Assembly (NCBI GenBank): GCA_015680905.1
Contig: CM027381.1
Location: 310,001-374,000 of the forward strand
Length of the DNA stretch: 64,000 nucleotides
Source: Coptis chinensis
Taxonomy: Eukaryota > Streptophyta > Magnoliopsida > Ranunculales > Ranunculaceae
Direction: 5' to 3'
The translations under genes and the position numbers were made by a program. Positions 35,238 to 46,597 of the stretch are shown here, piece after piece; the first letter of the stretch is position 1; every line of letters starts with the position of its first letter. The notes beneath the pieces were generated by a model. That model saw only the letters and a program-made list of their open reading frames with translations. It did not search any database and had not been told where the DNA came from.

Positions 35238-36087
35238 TAATTTTTTTTTATTATTTTGTTTTGTTTTGTAACAGGGTAAAGGATTTGTGGTTTATGAAAG
35301 GCTAAAGAAAGGCTCAGAGGGGCGACTAGCGGAAAATAATTCATAGGTTTGAATTTCTGGCTATATCGATCCAAAGATGGCCTAAATTCTCTCTTAGGAT
35401 ATGGTATAGTAATCAAGCAAGTGGACGTGTGATTTCTCTATCCGGATTTTACTTCTCCCTTGTGTCATTTCTCAAATGTTCACTCATATAAGGCTTTAGG
35501 CTATATTCTCATAGGATTTGTAGAATAAGTACTCTAGCCTAGATTTCAGAAACTTATTGCCAACAATCATAGATACTCATGTAACATATTTATAGATAGA
35601 TGCAAGGATTATTACCTACATATTAGCCTAAGTTTCTTAAAACTATTCTAATGCAAAAGCTACGTGAGATTTCTAGATTATCAAGGGCCTAGAGAAGAAA
35701 ATCAATACCAATATTCCTAAGTATATAACATACTTATTATTTATATTTTTAAAATTTTTGAATTTTTTTTAACTAGAAAACAAGTGCATATTATACATAT
35801 CTATATCCTAACGGATGCCTTAATTACACGTGTTTCTATCCCCCACCCCCAAACAAGAAGCATGATTTGTCCTCAAAGTATTTAAATAAATAGGTTAGAG
35901 AAATACCATTGAAAGCGGCGTGAAATTCTAGAACATCTGCAAAATAAGGTTAAACATACTAATAGAGAAAAGAAAACTCCGACACAACTCTATATAAGAG
36001 TTCCACCTGTAATGGGGTTAATGAGAAACAAATTGCTTGGGACATAAGCGGACACTAACTGAAATAAAACTAACCTTAACTCCCCGT

Positions 36088-37105
36088 TTAAACATTTTCC
36101 TCCTCATCCTTAATAAAGAAATGAGGTTCCTTCAAGATCCCCCACGTCATGGTAATTTGCCAGGCTTCACGCCACTTATCGCCTACTATAGCTAACCTGT
36201 CAAGCGCCACTTGGTCGGATGGGGTGTAAGGCACAACCTGATGAGGTTGTATCCTCCACCCTTGCCAAGTCATTACACAGAATGATCAAATAATACAATT
36301 GGTGGGTCTCACAATGTCGACCCCAACCTAATCCGTGAAACAGGCATAAAAAACAGGGAAAAAACATAGCATTATACGGCAAATTAAAACAGGCATAAGA
36401 AGGTACTCATGCCTCTTGCTATGGGCTCGGGCTAAACTAGACATTAGGGTCTAGGGAATATCATAGAGTGTACGTCCCCCAGCTAAAGCAAGGAAAATAT
36501 CACAAGTTTCGTCATTTCACAGGAAGAATAACGTCATTCCCCTCTAATGTTTAGCATGATCCAAAACATAGCGATTGCCCACGCTCATAGGCTACCAAAG
36601 GCGGCGTTATAATCCCTTGGTCCTCTATCCTAAAGATTCCTGCCCGTAATGCTCATGCAAATCATTATAGTTATACATGTACATATTATCTACCAAATAG
36701 GGCATGAGTCTTGTATTTCGGCCGCATAGCAAGTCCAAGCACAAAGGCTAGCAAGAAACTGGAAGGTTCCATTGGTTCATCCCCGATGGTGATGGAGAAC
36801 ACTTGTTCTCCATCTGGTCTATCAAAGAACTTACAATTATCATAAAAATAAGATGTAAGTGCGGGAGAATAAAGTTCATCAGGACTTACCAATAATGGCT
36901 CCCAACCTGCTAGAATGATCACATTGCGAAACCACGCACCATAGGTGTCACTTTGGAGCAAGTCTTTAAAAGGTTGTTCTGGTATGATACGAGGGAATGT
37001 CATCCTCAAATAAACTCGCTGGAATAGCTGCAAAGGATCCTGGGACAACCCACAAAAAATTGGATTTTTACATGCCCACGGGTTCAGGGCGCGGGGTGCG
37101 CTCAA
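36088..37105 (-). pseudogene. ORF B of Element 2, best-preserved copy
   Basis: About 340 codons with a few stops. The first 139 residues are open and contain PFKDLLQSDTYGAWFRNVII, a LAGWEPLLVSPDELYSPALT block, the RPDGEQVFSITIGDEPMEP block and FLLAFVLGLAMRP. After breaks near 36,680 come SLARAHSKRHEYLLMPVLI (about 36,400) and a C-terminal part from DRLAIVGDKW to HFFIKDEEENV at 36,088. It resembles the post-pol protein of Athila elements. No signal peptide or convincing transmembrane helix is visible, so I do not call it an envelope. The upstream ATG at 37,105 lies in GC-rich repeat words, so the true start may differ. Confidence 0.6.
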
Positions 37106-37320
37106 CCTATTCCTGAGATGGCCGCGGGGTGTGCTCCGAAGAATTTCGAGTTCCAGGCACTTGGGAGTAGGTCGCGTTCACTCTTTGCCTGGGATGGGCG
37201 CGGGTCGCGCTCAGGATGAAAACTGGAATTCCTGTGTTTTGGGCGCAGTCGCTCCGATGAAATTTGGACCGATGATTGCCTAGGGCGGTGGTGGTGCTCC
37301 AGGGGGTGGTGGTAGCTCTC
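37078..37320 (-). repeat. GC-rich degenerate word cluster upstream of ORF B (Element 2)
   Basis: At least four imperfect copies of a word near GGGCGCGGGTCGCGCTC, separated by phrases such as CTGGAATTCC and GTTCCAGGCACTT. The same cluster sits at 50,928-51,200 in Element 3. Confidence 0.7.
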
Positions 37321-37932
37321 GAGCTGCTATGTTGCTAAAATGGAGAAGAAAAATGGGAAACGTGGGAGTGAAAGGTGAGAGATGAATGTTAGGTGTAGTG
37401 TGGGTTGTGAGTGTAGAATGAATGAAGTTTTTATAGGTTTTAAGTTGCTAAAACGAATCGGGAAGTTGCCAAAAAGCTTAAAGGCAATTGCCGGAAACAA
37501 AAAATTTCCAAACCCGAAAACGAAACAACTCATATTTTTTATTCTAAAACAACCCTAATATCTTTTAGATTGAATTTAGGATAGAAACTGCCTAACTCAT
37601 CGATATTTCATCCTACCACAATATCTATTCATAGCGATGCCCATATCGGCAATATTCTCAACCCTCACTCCAAAACAACTACTAAAATGGAGGATCCTAT
37701 AACAAATCATGCTAGAGTAAATAATACCACCCTCAAACAATTTGGGAAGGTGGGATTAACGATAAAAACAATGCGCAATTTGAAAAGAGCCAAATTATAT
37801 TAAAATTCAAATTCAAATACAATTAACTACCGAATTTAAATTTAACTACTGAATTTAAACAACTTAATATCCGAACTAAGAAAAACAATAAAAACAACTA
37901 AATAACATCGAAACCATATATTTTTAGAAAAC

Positions 37933-39083
37933 CTAGCCACGTGATGAAGATGGACCCTGAGATGGAGATTGGGCTTGGGATGAAGATGGGGCCTGAGATG
38001 AAGAAGGACCCGAGACATCCGTCCATTGACGACGACGCTCATGTCTCTTAGACTCATCTGAAATAGAAACCTCCAGGGGTGGCATGCATCATAGAATCTC
38101 TACTCGGAACAGGCGTTGTGCTTCCATCTCTGCCTTCATCTCTGTATAATGCACAACCTGGCACATTTGTAGGATTTTGTCTCCATGTTATAATGGAGAT
38201 CCGACTGGCTCTTGTCGAGCATTTCAAAATTCGTTTGAAGGGTATTTTGTTTCGTTCAATTTTAATCTGCCTATCTCAGATATCTTCACAAATAGCATAA
38301 ATGCAACGCGACGCCGATTATGCAACACTCGACTGCGTTCAATCGGGACGTACACCTCTCCAAGGCATCTTCATCCAAACATTTCATGTTCTCCCTTTCC
38401 TCATCCGAATCAACCATCCCGTCCTCCGGCAACATCCAAGTCTTTTGGATACACTCCGTGATAAATAATTTTGTTTGAATGCAATTTCAACATAGTCCGC
38501 TCAGTTCTTGGTTCCCCTAATTAGAGTAGGGAATGGTGCAATACTCTTCCCAACTCCTCTAATCATATTTATCAAAAACTTCGAGAATACAGAATTCATA
38601 CATCTTCTCTTGCAATATCCGGATAATGTGCAGACTGTCAAACCGATGTCACTCACTTTCTCCTTCCCAATGCGTTCTTACCAATCCAATCGAGCTCACG
38701 GCCGGTTGGTTGGTTCAAAAAGATGATTTGTCGAGCACAATGAGAATTCGGATTGTATTGACCTTCCATGAGAGTGTCGTTCATCAATGGGAACTCCGAT
38801 TATCTTGGGATTCTGCGCGGTGGATCGAGGTGGCGTCAAAGCGTAATGCCTAGAATCTCAACCAACTTCTCTCATGATAATTCTCTCCTTGACCACCTTC
38901 ATGAAAACTTTTCGACCATCCAACTCTCTCTTCTTATATAATTGTTCGACCAAATCGGAGTGGTACAAATTATTTTTTGAGTACCACAACCCATTCCAAT
39001 TCCTCCTAATCATCTCGTCGAAAAAAAAACTGGCGGTCGGCCGTAAAAGCTTGTTCCGACAGAATTCTTCGTCTTAGAGCCAT
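37933..39083 (-). pseudogene. ORF A of Element 2, degenerate
   Basis: Starts at ATG 39,081-39,083 (MALRRRILSEQ), matching the Element 3 start. Ends with a Ser/Pro/Gln-rich tail (SSSQAQSPSQGPSSSRG) before TAG at 37,933-37,935. The middle carries the GRELDWIGKNALG segment, which corresponds to the AVAQWIGRNV region of Element 3. Frame breaks between. Not recognised as any enzyme. Three copies in the window share start, core and low-complexity end, so it is a real element gene. Confidence 0.55.
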
Positions 39084-40400
39084 TGAAAGATTTTAACTGA
39101 TTTGGGGGTTTATATATGGTGTAGGAAACGATGTGAAACAACCCTACTTAATAAAAAAAAACGATGGTGGTGGTGGCGGTTTGTTCTTGTGGCAGTTCAA
39201 ATATTTTGGGGTTTTTCCTAATTTTTTCGATTGGTGCAAATGTTGGGGATGGTGGTGGGAATGGTTTGGGTAATGTTTTGAATTTGGGTGTGGTTGTATT
39301 TTTTTTTTTTTTTAGGTTATGGTTTTGAATTTGCTAATGGAGGAATTGGAAAGAATCGGGATTCTGTTTTGTTTTGGAAGAAGGAGACGACGCAGCGTCT
39401 GCGTCGCGTACCTTTGGGCCCAAGCCCAAATCGATTGAAAAATTTGTCGATTTTTAAAGCTCAACTTCAACCTAAAATTACCGCCGTTACATCCGGTCCG
39501 ATTTTTTGCGAATGAGTTATGCAAATTATCGGGACAGAATTTCCAATCCAATGATCAATAAAACACTCAATTCTGACCACAGATGACATATAAGAAGATG
39601 GAAAATGCCTCGAAGTGCGTGTATGATGTAAGTTATGCGAACGAATGAAATCGAAATTCATAGATAATGTCAACCGAAATCGAAATACGGTTAAACGGCC
39701 TAAGCAACACAAATAGAAAGTTGAACAATCTAGTACGGAAAAACGAACATCCCACCCCCAAACAAATTTTAGACAACAAAGTTTGAAAATTTGTTTTTAA
39801 AAGTGGGTCTTTTAAAGTCAGATTCCCGAGACTTCCTAACTTACTATTTTTATGATTTTAACAATTTTTATTTTTTATGAATAAGATTTAATATATGAAA
39901 AAAAAACAAGAAAGCAATAAATGCATAATTCACACCATAGAGGAACATGACTCGAAAATCGAGAAAACATGCAAGAGTGGAAAACGTGAATTATGTTAAA
40001 CGTGGACTTAGGATCCGGTACTTACAACCACACACTCCTTAGGAAGGGCCCGGTTACCTGAGTGGTGCACTTACCAATAAATGGAATTGTAAGGAAGTAC
40101 ACCAAAAAACAAAATGAGTCATTTATAGTCAGATACTCGAGACTTTAACAAATAACTGGATATATATATATACACTTCAGTTTTCCATATATCAACAACC
40201 TAAAGAGTTGGGGGTCTTTCCATAAATAAATAACATGGAATGCACCCCCCAAACAGAATCAAGCACCAAGATTCTCTACGACGCAACTTATTGAAATGAA
40301 AGCGAAATCTGATGGATCTAGAATGTAACCGCACATGCACCTTCTTTTTCGCCTTTGAACGAAAGGGTTTCCAAGTGAATGATCGTGAGAAAATGGATGT
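39084..40400 (-). other. Element 2 region between protease-linker and ORF A
   Basis: No gene. It contains a polypurine-like tract (plus-strand ATCCCACCCCCAAACAAA, 39,748-39,765), a TCTTTTAAAGTCAGATTC block, and the GTGGACTTAGGATCCGGTAC block (40,001-40,022) that lies just past the integrase stop in Element 3. The reverse transcriptase/integrase segment is absent. Confidence 0.6.
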
Positions 40401-42402
40401 TTATGGAAGATATGGTGGATATGGATGAATTTTAGACGTAAGGAATGGAAGAAATGAGAATGTAGGTTTGGCACAAAACTCATTCATGGTGTAGGTGGGA
40501 ACTATCTCAATTCTGAAAATGAAGGTGTCAAGTGCCTTTCCCTTGGGAATTATTTCTGTATTAAGAGGATTTAGAAAATCATTAAGTACAGAAGAAACAA
40601 AAGGGTCAAGCGCAAACTCCAAGTTCCTTTGAAAGGGTGGAAGGTGGGGATTATTGGTGAGGGAAGATGAATGAGTGTCAGCTAGAGCTCTCAGGTCTAG
40701 ATCATTAGAAGCCTTGAGATATGCCAGACATTCCTCAATAGGTGGCTCAAAAGAATCACTGGGATAGAGGGTGAAAAATTCATTTTTCGTCATAGCGTCA
40801 AGGGTTAAATGGATGTTGGCAGGGTGGGACTCGCGAGGTGGCAGGGAAGAGTTGCAAAAGAGTTGAAGGAAATCTTCCTTAATTTCCTCTACGTCCAAGG
40901 AGTATTTGTCGAAGTTGGAACTTCCAAAGGAAAGGAATTTGTGCATCTGGTCATTCGGAAACATGGTTTTGAAATAATCATGAGCTAAGCTCTCGATCAT
41001 GCTAACCTCTCCATTGATATTTGTATAAGGCAACTGTTTGATTATTTTAAAAATGTTAACTGCAATGGAAAGATGGCCAAAGGATAAGGACATCGAACCA
41101 TCGCTGCAGTTTATAAGCGTGTTGGCAGTTGCCAAGAAAGGGCGCCCTAAGATGATCGGAACAGAGTCGTTAGCGACTTCTGTATCGAGGATAACAAAAT
41201 CAGCAAGATAGTAGAAATCCTGGACCTTAACAAGCACATTTTCAACCACACCCTTAGGGTACTTAATAGATCGATCCGTTAATTGCAACGTCATTTTAGT
41301 AGGTTGCATCTCTTGTAGAATTATTTGTTTGTATAGATAATCACGGGGAGTAAGTTAACACTTCGCCCGTGTCTAGTAAAGCGGTCATCGTGTGGGAATC
41401 TCCTAAGGTGCATTATGCAGATGGGATAACCCGGGGTCCTTATACTTAACGATTCCATTGTGTTCCGTTAAAGTTGGAAACTGTTCAGTTAAAAAGGCAT
41501 ATTTAGAAATATTTGTCTTACGCCTTTTAGTGCACAACCCTTTGAGAAACTTAGCATGGTGAGGTAATTTTTTAATTGCATCCAGGAAAGGTAAGTTTAT
41601 CGTTAGATTTTTAAAAACTTTCCTAATCTCGTCGAAGCTTGTATCTCTGTTTAACATAGCTAATTTCTGGGGAAACGGTGGTTTCTCTCTATGTTTAGCG
41701 TATGGATCAACTGGATGTCTAACCTTTGCTTTCTGTTTCTTAGGTTGTGGTTTAACTGGTACCTCTACAGGGGTAGGCTCTTCAGTTTCTATTACGGTAT
41801 CTAGTTCAATCTCCGGTATAGGGACAACTGGTGGGGTAACTATAAGCATAGTTACTTTGTTATCAACCACTCTCCCAGAACGAAGAGTGGTGATGGCATT
41901 TAGCTCACCTACATTTTCATTTTCCGTACTAGTATTACCATTTACCTCAAAGGCTGTGTTTGTTGTTTTAGGATTAGCTATCGCTTGACCTGGAAACACA
42001 CCTTTAGGTTGTACTTTCTCTTGAGCTAACTGCTGTAAGGAAAGTTGGATTGCTTGTAAAATCTGTTGTTGAGATTGCATAAATGTATTGAAACAATCCA
42101 GTTGTGGAGGAGTGTTAGCTATAGGTTGTCTGACAGGAACTATGTCACGTTGATTATTAATTGGTGGATTTTGATAGTTACTATTTACCGGAACGATACC
42201 TCTATTAGTATTATAATTATTATTGTTATAATTATTATAATTACCCTGACCTTGTCCTTGTCGTGGTTGAGCTTGGTTGCTATAATTATAATTACATACC
42301 CTGACCTTTTCCTTGACCTTGTCGTGGTTGGCCTTGGTTATAATTGTTTGCTGGCCTAATATTTTGATTATTAATCCCTAGAGGTGTTACTTGTTGATTA
42401 TT
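40401..42402 (-). pseudogene. gag: gag C-terminus, protease and a novel C-terminal extension (Element 2)
   Basis: 42,080-41,403 (225 codons) is the gag linker: QQILQAIQLSLQQLAQEKVQ, Asn/Thr-rich spacers, NLTINLPFLDAIKKLPHHAK, ending near the protease. The active-site region at about 41,350-41,370 is frameshifted. 41,309-40,401 (302 codons, open) continues from the protease C-terminus (SVPIILGRPFLATANTLINC) through HKFLSFGSSNFD, then, where Elements 3 and 4 would enter reverse transcriptase, into a different stretch of about 150 residues (ECLAYLKASNDLDL, PPFQRNLEFALDPFVSSVLN, PTYTMNEFCAKPTFSF) ending at a stop. Element 1 shares the end of that stretch. Confidence 0.72.
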
Positions 42403-42861
42403 AAAAAGGGGGTTGCGTAACCCCCCTTTCTTTCCTTTTTTTTTATTTTTTTTTTTTTATTTTTTTATGTACAAATTTACAAAGGGAGATGAGCGTGTTA
42501 ACAACACCGGACTTCAAGAAGAAAACCATTACAGTAAAATCAGGCAACTGTCATGTCAACTCTAGAGCGAACCCAATCTAGCCAAACTGTGGCTTAACCC
42601 TTATGTTTTGGGGGCCTAGGGTTCAGGACGGTACTATCCCTGACTAATGTGCAATGGTCTAATAATAATATTACCCTTAGTACATATGGTATAGCCTCAA
42701 ACCGCCCTGAACTATAATCGAATAGAAAACTACTAGGGTTGGCCTGGAGAAATCCATTGCCCGTGTGAACTAGGGAACATCCAATGTTGCACAACACGAC
42801 CCTCTTTATGCTGAATGCTTAGTGCAAAGGTGAAAATAAAAGACACGAGTATATACATGTT

Positions 42862-42963
42862 GAGTCTTTTAACGTCAGATCCTCAAGACGAATGTGAGTC
42901 TTTTAACGTCAGATCCTCAAGACAAAGATGAGTCTTTTAACGTCAGATCCTCAAGACGAATCC
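42862..42963. repeat. 34-bp tandem repeat, three copies
   Basis: Unit beginning GAGTCTTTTAACGTCAGATC and containing CTCAAGAC, repeated three times head to tail with only a few mismatches. Single diverged relatives of the unit occur after the integrase or protease region of the other elements (near 29,345, 39,806, 53,625). Confidence 0.92.
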
Positions 42964-43277
42964 CAACCTGTGGGAGCAACGGGCCGTCGACGAAGTTTAT
43001 CCTGTTGAGCTGGTGTCATACAAAAATATACCTTATACCGGCTCATATCAGATGGTAATTCAAGACACGGACGAGGAAAGGTGTTTGACAATTCATACAC
43101 CACCCCATCCTTCAGCGCCGACGCCGCTTTTCGAGCAAAAGTACTACGACCATTACCTATTTGAGATGGGTGAGATTTACACCAAATGATGAGTTGGAGT
43201 TCGTGAGTAAGATAATAGAAAAGGGAAGAGAAGGAAGGAGTTGAAATTTTTGGAACCCATTGTTTACCAGAAGGCAC
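42951..43277 (-). CDS. Small open frame after Element 4 integrase, unknown
   Basis: 108 codons, open, on the element's coding strand. Contains STFARKAASALKDGVVYELS and YKVYFCMTPAQQDKLRRRPV. Runs into the tandem repeat at its 3' end. I do not recognise it, and Elements 1-3 show no counterpart. It may be a chance frame. Confidence 0.3.
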   Translation of the reverse strand: MPSGKQWVPKISTPSFSSLFYYLTHELQLIIWCKSHPSQIGNGRSTFARKAASALKDGVVYELSNTFPRPCLELPSDMSRYKVYFCMTPAQQDKLRRRPVAPTGWDSS

Positions 43278-43464
43278 GTTTGCTCAATTATCAGAAGACA
43301 TTTATACTCAGTTCTGAAATAGAGTTTTTGTGAACTAAGGTTCCGGCGCTTGCAACCACACACTCTAGAAGATTTGAGAGAAGAAAATAGAAGAGGGCTC
43401 GGCTACCCTAATGGCGTACTTTCCCTGTTTTAAACACATGGAAGGAAGTACACCGTTGAATCTT

Positions 43465-44480
43465 TTAGTCTCTGTAGACTGGATCTTTTAGAAGAGTCTC
43501 TTCAATATCTGGAGAGCACAACTCATGATAATGTTTAAGGCATTGGCCATTTACTTGAAATTCGCTGTCATCATTTGAATTTTTAAAAGAGATAGCCCCA
43601 TAAGGGATGACAGCAGAGACAGTGAAAGGACCAAACCATCGTGTTTTTAATTTTCCTAGAAAAATGTGTAATCTTGAGTTGTACAACAAAACTTTTTGAC
43701 CAGTTTTGAAATCTTTTCTTAATATATGTTTGTCATGCACTCTTTTCATGTTGGCTTTATAGGACTTCGAGAGATCATAGGCATCACTCCGAAGTTCCTC
43801 AAGCTCATTTAACTGCAATTTTTGCTTCTCACCTGCCGCATTGGTATTATAATTTAGGCTTTTGATAGCCCATAGAGCACGATGCTCAAGTTCAACAGGC
43901 AAATGACAAGGTTTTCTAAAAACGAGGCGGTAAGGGGACATGCTTATAAGTGTCTTAAAAGTCATTTTGTATGCCCACAAGGCATCAGATAGTCTGAGAG
44001 ACCAATCTTTTCTAGATGGATTAACTGTTTTTTCTAAAATGGATTTAATCTCTATATTCGAGACTTCGACTTGGCCACTGGTCTGAGGATGATACGGAGT
44101 TGCCACTTTGTGAGTGACTCCATATTTCTTTACTAACAATTCAAAAAAATTATTACAAAAATATTTTCCCCCATCACTTATGATAGCTTTGGGAACACCA
44201 AATCGAGAGAAAATATTTTCTTTTACGAACAAAACGACAGTTTTATGATCATTAGCATGACATGTCATTGCCTCAATCTATTTTGACACGTAGTTAACAG
44301 CTACCAGTATGTATAGAAAGCCATGAGAATTTGGAAAGGGACCCATGAAGTCGATGCCCCATACATAAACCACAATTAAAATTGGATTTAAGGGCATCAT
44401 ATTGCGTTGAGTAATGCATCCTAACTGCTGGCAGCGGGTGCATGCTTTGCAATGCTCATGTGCATCTTTAAACAGTGTTG
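43465..44480 (-). pseudogene. pol: Integrase of Element 4 (Athila clade)
   Basis: 267 open codons (44,268-43,465) plus a broken N-terminal part. Integrase inserts element DNA into the genome. The catalytic core shows [13 protein letters not shown] (second Asp) and [12 protein letters not shown] (Glu). The first Asp region (WGIDFMGPFP) lies upstream, at about 44,350, behind an in-frame stop near 44,280. The C-terminal [16 protein letters not shown] matches the gypsy GPY/F module. The HHCC finger is only partly readable near 44,420-44,480. Confidence 0.85.
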
Positions 44481-44551
44481 GTTAATAAAATCCACATTGT
44501 AGAACCTTGGCCGCAGTTTTCTTACCACTGAAATGACCACCACAAGATTGT

Positions 44552-45181
44552 TCATGGCAGAAGGATAACCGTCATTGTGTTCCCGGTCGAGAATCTGGCG
44601 ATATCGATTGGTCGAGAACAATACTTGAAGAGGTAGGGATCATCCCATAAATAAAATTTCACAGTAGATAATAACTTTTTCCGTTCCATACGAGTCCAAG
44701 ATGAAGGGACCTCCTCGGTAACTAGGTAGTTTACTATATCATCGTACCAAGGAGAGGAAAAAATAGAATACAAGTGTTCATCCGGAAATGAATCACAGAT
44801 TGGTTCAGCATCATTATCGACATCATTGATGAGTCGTGATAAATGGTCTGCAACCACATTCTCGCAACCTTTTTTATCTCTAATTTCTAGAGTAAACTTT
44901 TTCAAGAGAAGGATCCAGTGGATCAACTGTTGTTTTGCATCTTTTTTCGCTAAAAGGTAATGAAGTCCCGCATGGTCCGTGTAGACTATTGTGGAAGAAC
45001 CAACTAGGTAAGGACAAAACTTATCGAGGGCATATACAACTGCGAGAAACTCTTTCTCAGTGGTGATACAGTTACGTTGAGCTTCATTAAGAGTTTTACT
45101 AGCGTAGTAAATGACAATTGGTTTGTTCTCTCGGCGTTGCCCTAGGACAGCTCCAATAGCGTAGTCACTCGCGTTATACAT
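44552..45181 (-). pseudogene. pol: RNase H of Element 4
   Basis: 209 open codons. Degrades element RNA in RNA:DNA hybrids during reverse transcription. Catalytic acids fit: ASD at the start, [26 protein letters not shown] and ADHLSRL. Followed by the linker towards integrase. The Met at 45,181 is an artefact of a stop just upstream (TAA near 45,205), since the protein is part of a larger pol. Confidence 0.85.
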
Positions 45182-46430
45182 TAATTCATAAGGTTTACAC
45201 TAATCATGTGCTTGAATTATAGGAACTGTAGTTAGGGTGGATTTTAAGGTCTCAAAGGCCTGTTTGCAATTGAAAGTGAAGTCAAATACAACATCTTTAA
45301 GCAAGAGATTTGTTAAAGGTCGAGCAACCTTTGAGAAATCTTGAATAAATCTCCTATAGAATCCTGCGTGTCCTAAAAATGCATGTATGTTGCAAACTCA
45401 TTATGGTATAGGAAGGGAAGCAATTTTTTTAATCTTAGCTTTATCGACTTTGATTTCGTCCTTTGAAACAATATGACCTAGAACTATTCCTTTTGTAACC
45501 ATAAAATGGCATTTTTCCCAATTAAGAACAAGATTTTTCTCTTCACAATGTACTAAAACCTTTTCAAGATTTGATAGACAACTATCGAAAGAATTACCAT
45601 ATATTGAGAAATCATCCATAAAGACTTCCATAAAACGTTCAATCATATCACTGAAAATGTGAAACATACAGCGTTGGAATGTACCAGGTGCATTGCAAAG
45701 GCCAAAAGGCATTCGTTTATATGCAAATGTACCAAAAGGATAGGTGAACGTTATTTTTTCTTGATCAGCAGGATCTATGACTATTTGAAAATATCCTGAA
45801 TAACCATCAAGAAAATAGTAATATGCATGACCCGCTAACCGTTCAAGCATCTGGTCAATAAAGGGAAGTGGGAAATGATCCTTGTGAGTGACCGCATTAA
45901 GTTTGCGATAGTTAATATATTCGCCAATTCACTGGAATACGAGCGGCGATGCATTCATCTTTATCATTTCGCACAACTGTAATGCCAGACTTATTTGGAA
46001 CAACATTTACAGGACTCACCCAAACACTATCCGAGATGGGGTAAATAATACCTACATCGAGTAACCTTAAAATTTCTTCATGTACCACATCCTTCATGGT
46101 GGGATTTAGACGACATTGAGGTTCACGTGATGTCTTGGCATTTTCTTCAAGATGTATGTGATGGGTGCATACATTAGGGTTAATGCCTTTAATGTCATCG
46201 AGAGACCATCCAATAGCAGAACGGTGTTCTTGAATGACCTCAATTAAACGTGATTCCTGATCGGCAATCAATTGTGATGATATGATAATTGGGTGACTAC
46301 CATCTTGATCTAACTGTATGTATTTTAAGTCCAAAGGAATAGGCTTTAAATCAGGGGTGGGAGGAGTAGGTATTAAAGATTCATGAGGAAAGTTGTCCTC
46401 TATAGAGAAAACAAATTGATGTTCGTCCAA
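45182..46430 (-). pseudogene. pol: Reverse transcriptase of Element 4
   Basis: 46,430-45,912 gives the N-terminal fingers (KYIQLDQDGSHPIIISSQLI, ...AIGWSLDDIKGINPNVCTHH, VSPVNVVPNKSGI). A frameshift near 45,905-45,930 separates it from 45,850-45,401 with DGYSGYFQIVIDP, PFGLCNAPGTFQRCMFHIFS and the catalytic FMDDF at 45,608-45,622. The upstream part of the gene was separated by Element 3, inserted at 46,597/46,598, and lies at 61,543 onward. Confidence 0.88.
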
Positions 46431-46597
46431 GTCGCTTGATAGGACGGTAGTAGGGTCAAGTAGTGGTATTTACTCTAATAACTCGTTTACATCCTATGAA
46501 TAATCATCAACATCAAATTCAGAATCACCAAAGGAAAGAAATTGGTGTACTTCATCGTCAGGAAAAAAGTTTGTGAAACATTCTTGTACAAGGGTGT

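Larger units (their letters stand above)
35238..42402 (-). mobile_element. Element 2: fragment of a pol-less Athila-type element
   Basis: Both LTRs are absent. From low to high coordinate it contains the 3' spacer, ORF B, ORF A, polypurine-like tracts at 35,840, 37,727 and 39,749, then directly the protease/linker and gag C-terminus (to 42,402). As in Element 1, reverse transcriptase, RNase H and integrase are missing, and the coding stretch next to protease is of the same type. The left junction is with element D, the right with Element 4. Confidence 0.8.
42403..43464 (-). other. Post-integrase region of Element 4 with hairpin and tandem repeats
   Basis: Begins at the Element 2 junction with an 18-nt perfect hairpin (GGGGGTT-GCGT-AACCCCC, 42,408-42,425) and T-rich tracts. 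A small open frame (42,951-43,277) and a 34-bp tandem repeat (42,862-42,963) follow. 43,340-43,464 resembles sequence just past integrase in Element 3. No ORF A or ORF B is seen before the junction. Confidence 0.55.
42403..46597 (-). mobile_element. Element 4, left (3') piece
   Basis: Carries reverse transcriptase, RNase H, integrase and post-integrase sequence. It continues at 61,543-64,000 beyond Element 3. Its 3' LTR has been lost or replaced at the Element 2 junction, and its 5' LTR lies beyond the window. Confidence 0.85.

Noticed and set aside
36088-37105. Calling ORF B an envelope glycoprotein
   Set aside because: Position fits the envelope-like gene of Athila, but I see no signal peptide, no transmembrane helix and no glycoprotein-like Cys pattern.
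42066-42359. Plus-strand frame rich in Ile/Val/Thr, membrane-protein-like
   Set aside because: It is the antisense of the Asn/Gln-rich gag linker (AAT/AAC codons read backwards). The same artefact occurs at 31,606-32,034, 58,128-58,466 and 62,593-62,988.
42862-42963. CRISPR-like repeat array
   Set aside because: Three head-to-tail copies without spacers, in a plant retrotransposon. No cas genes.
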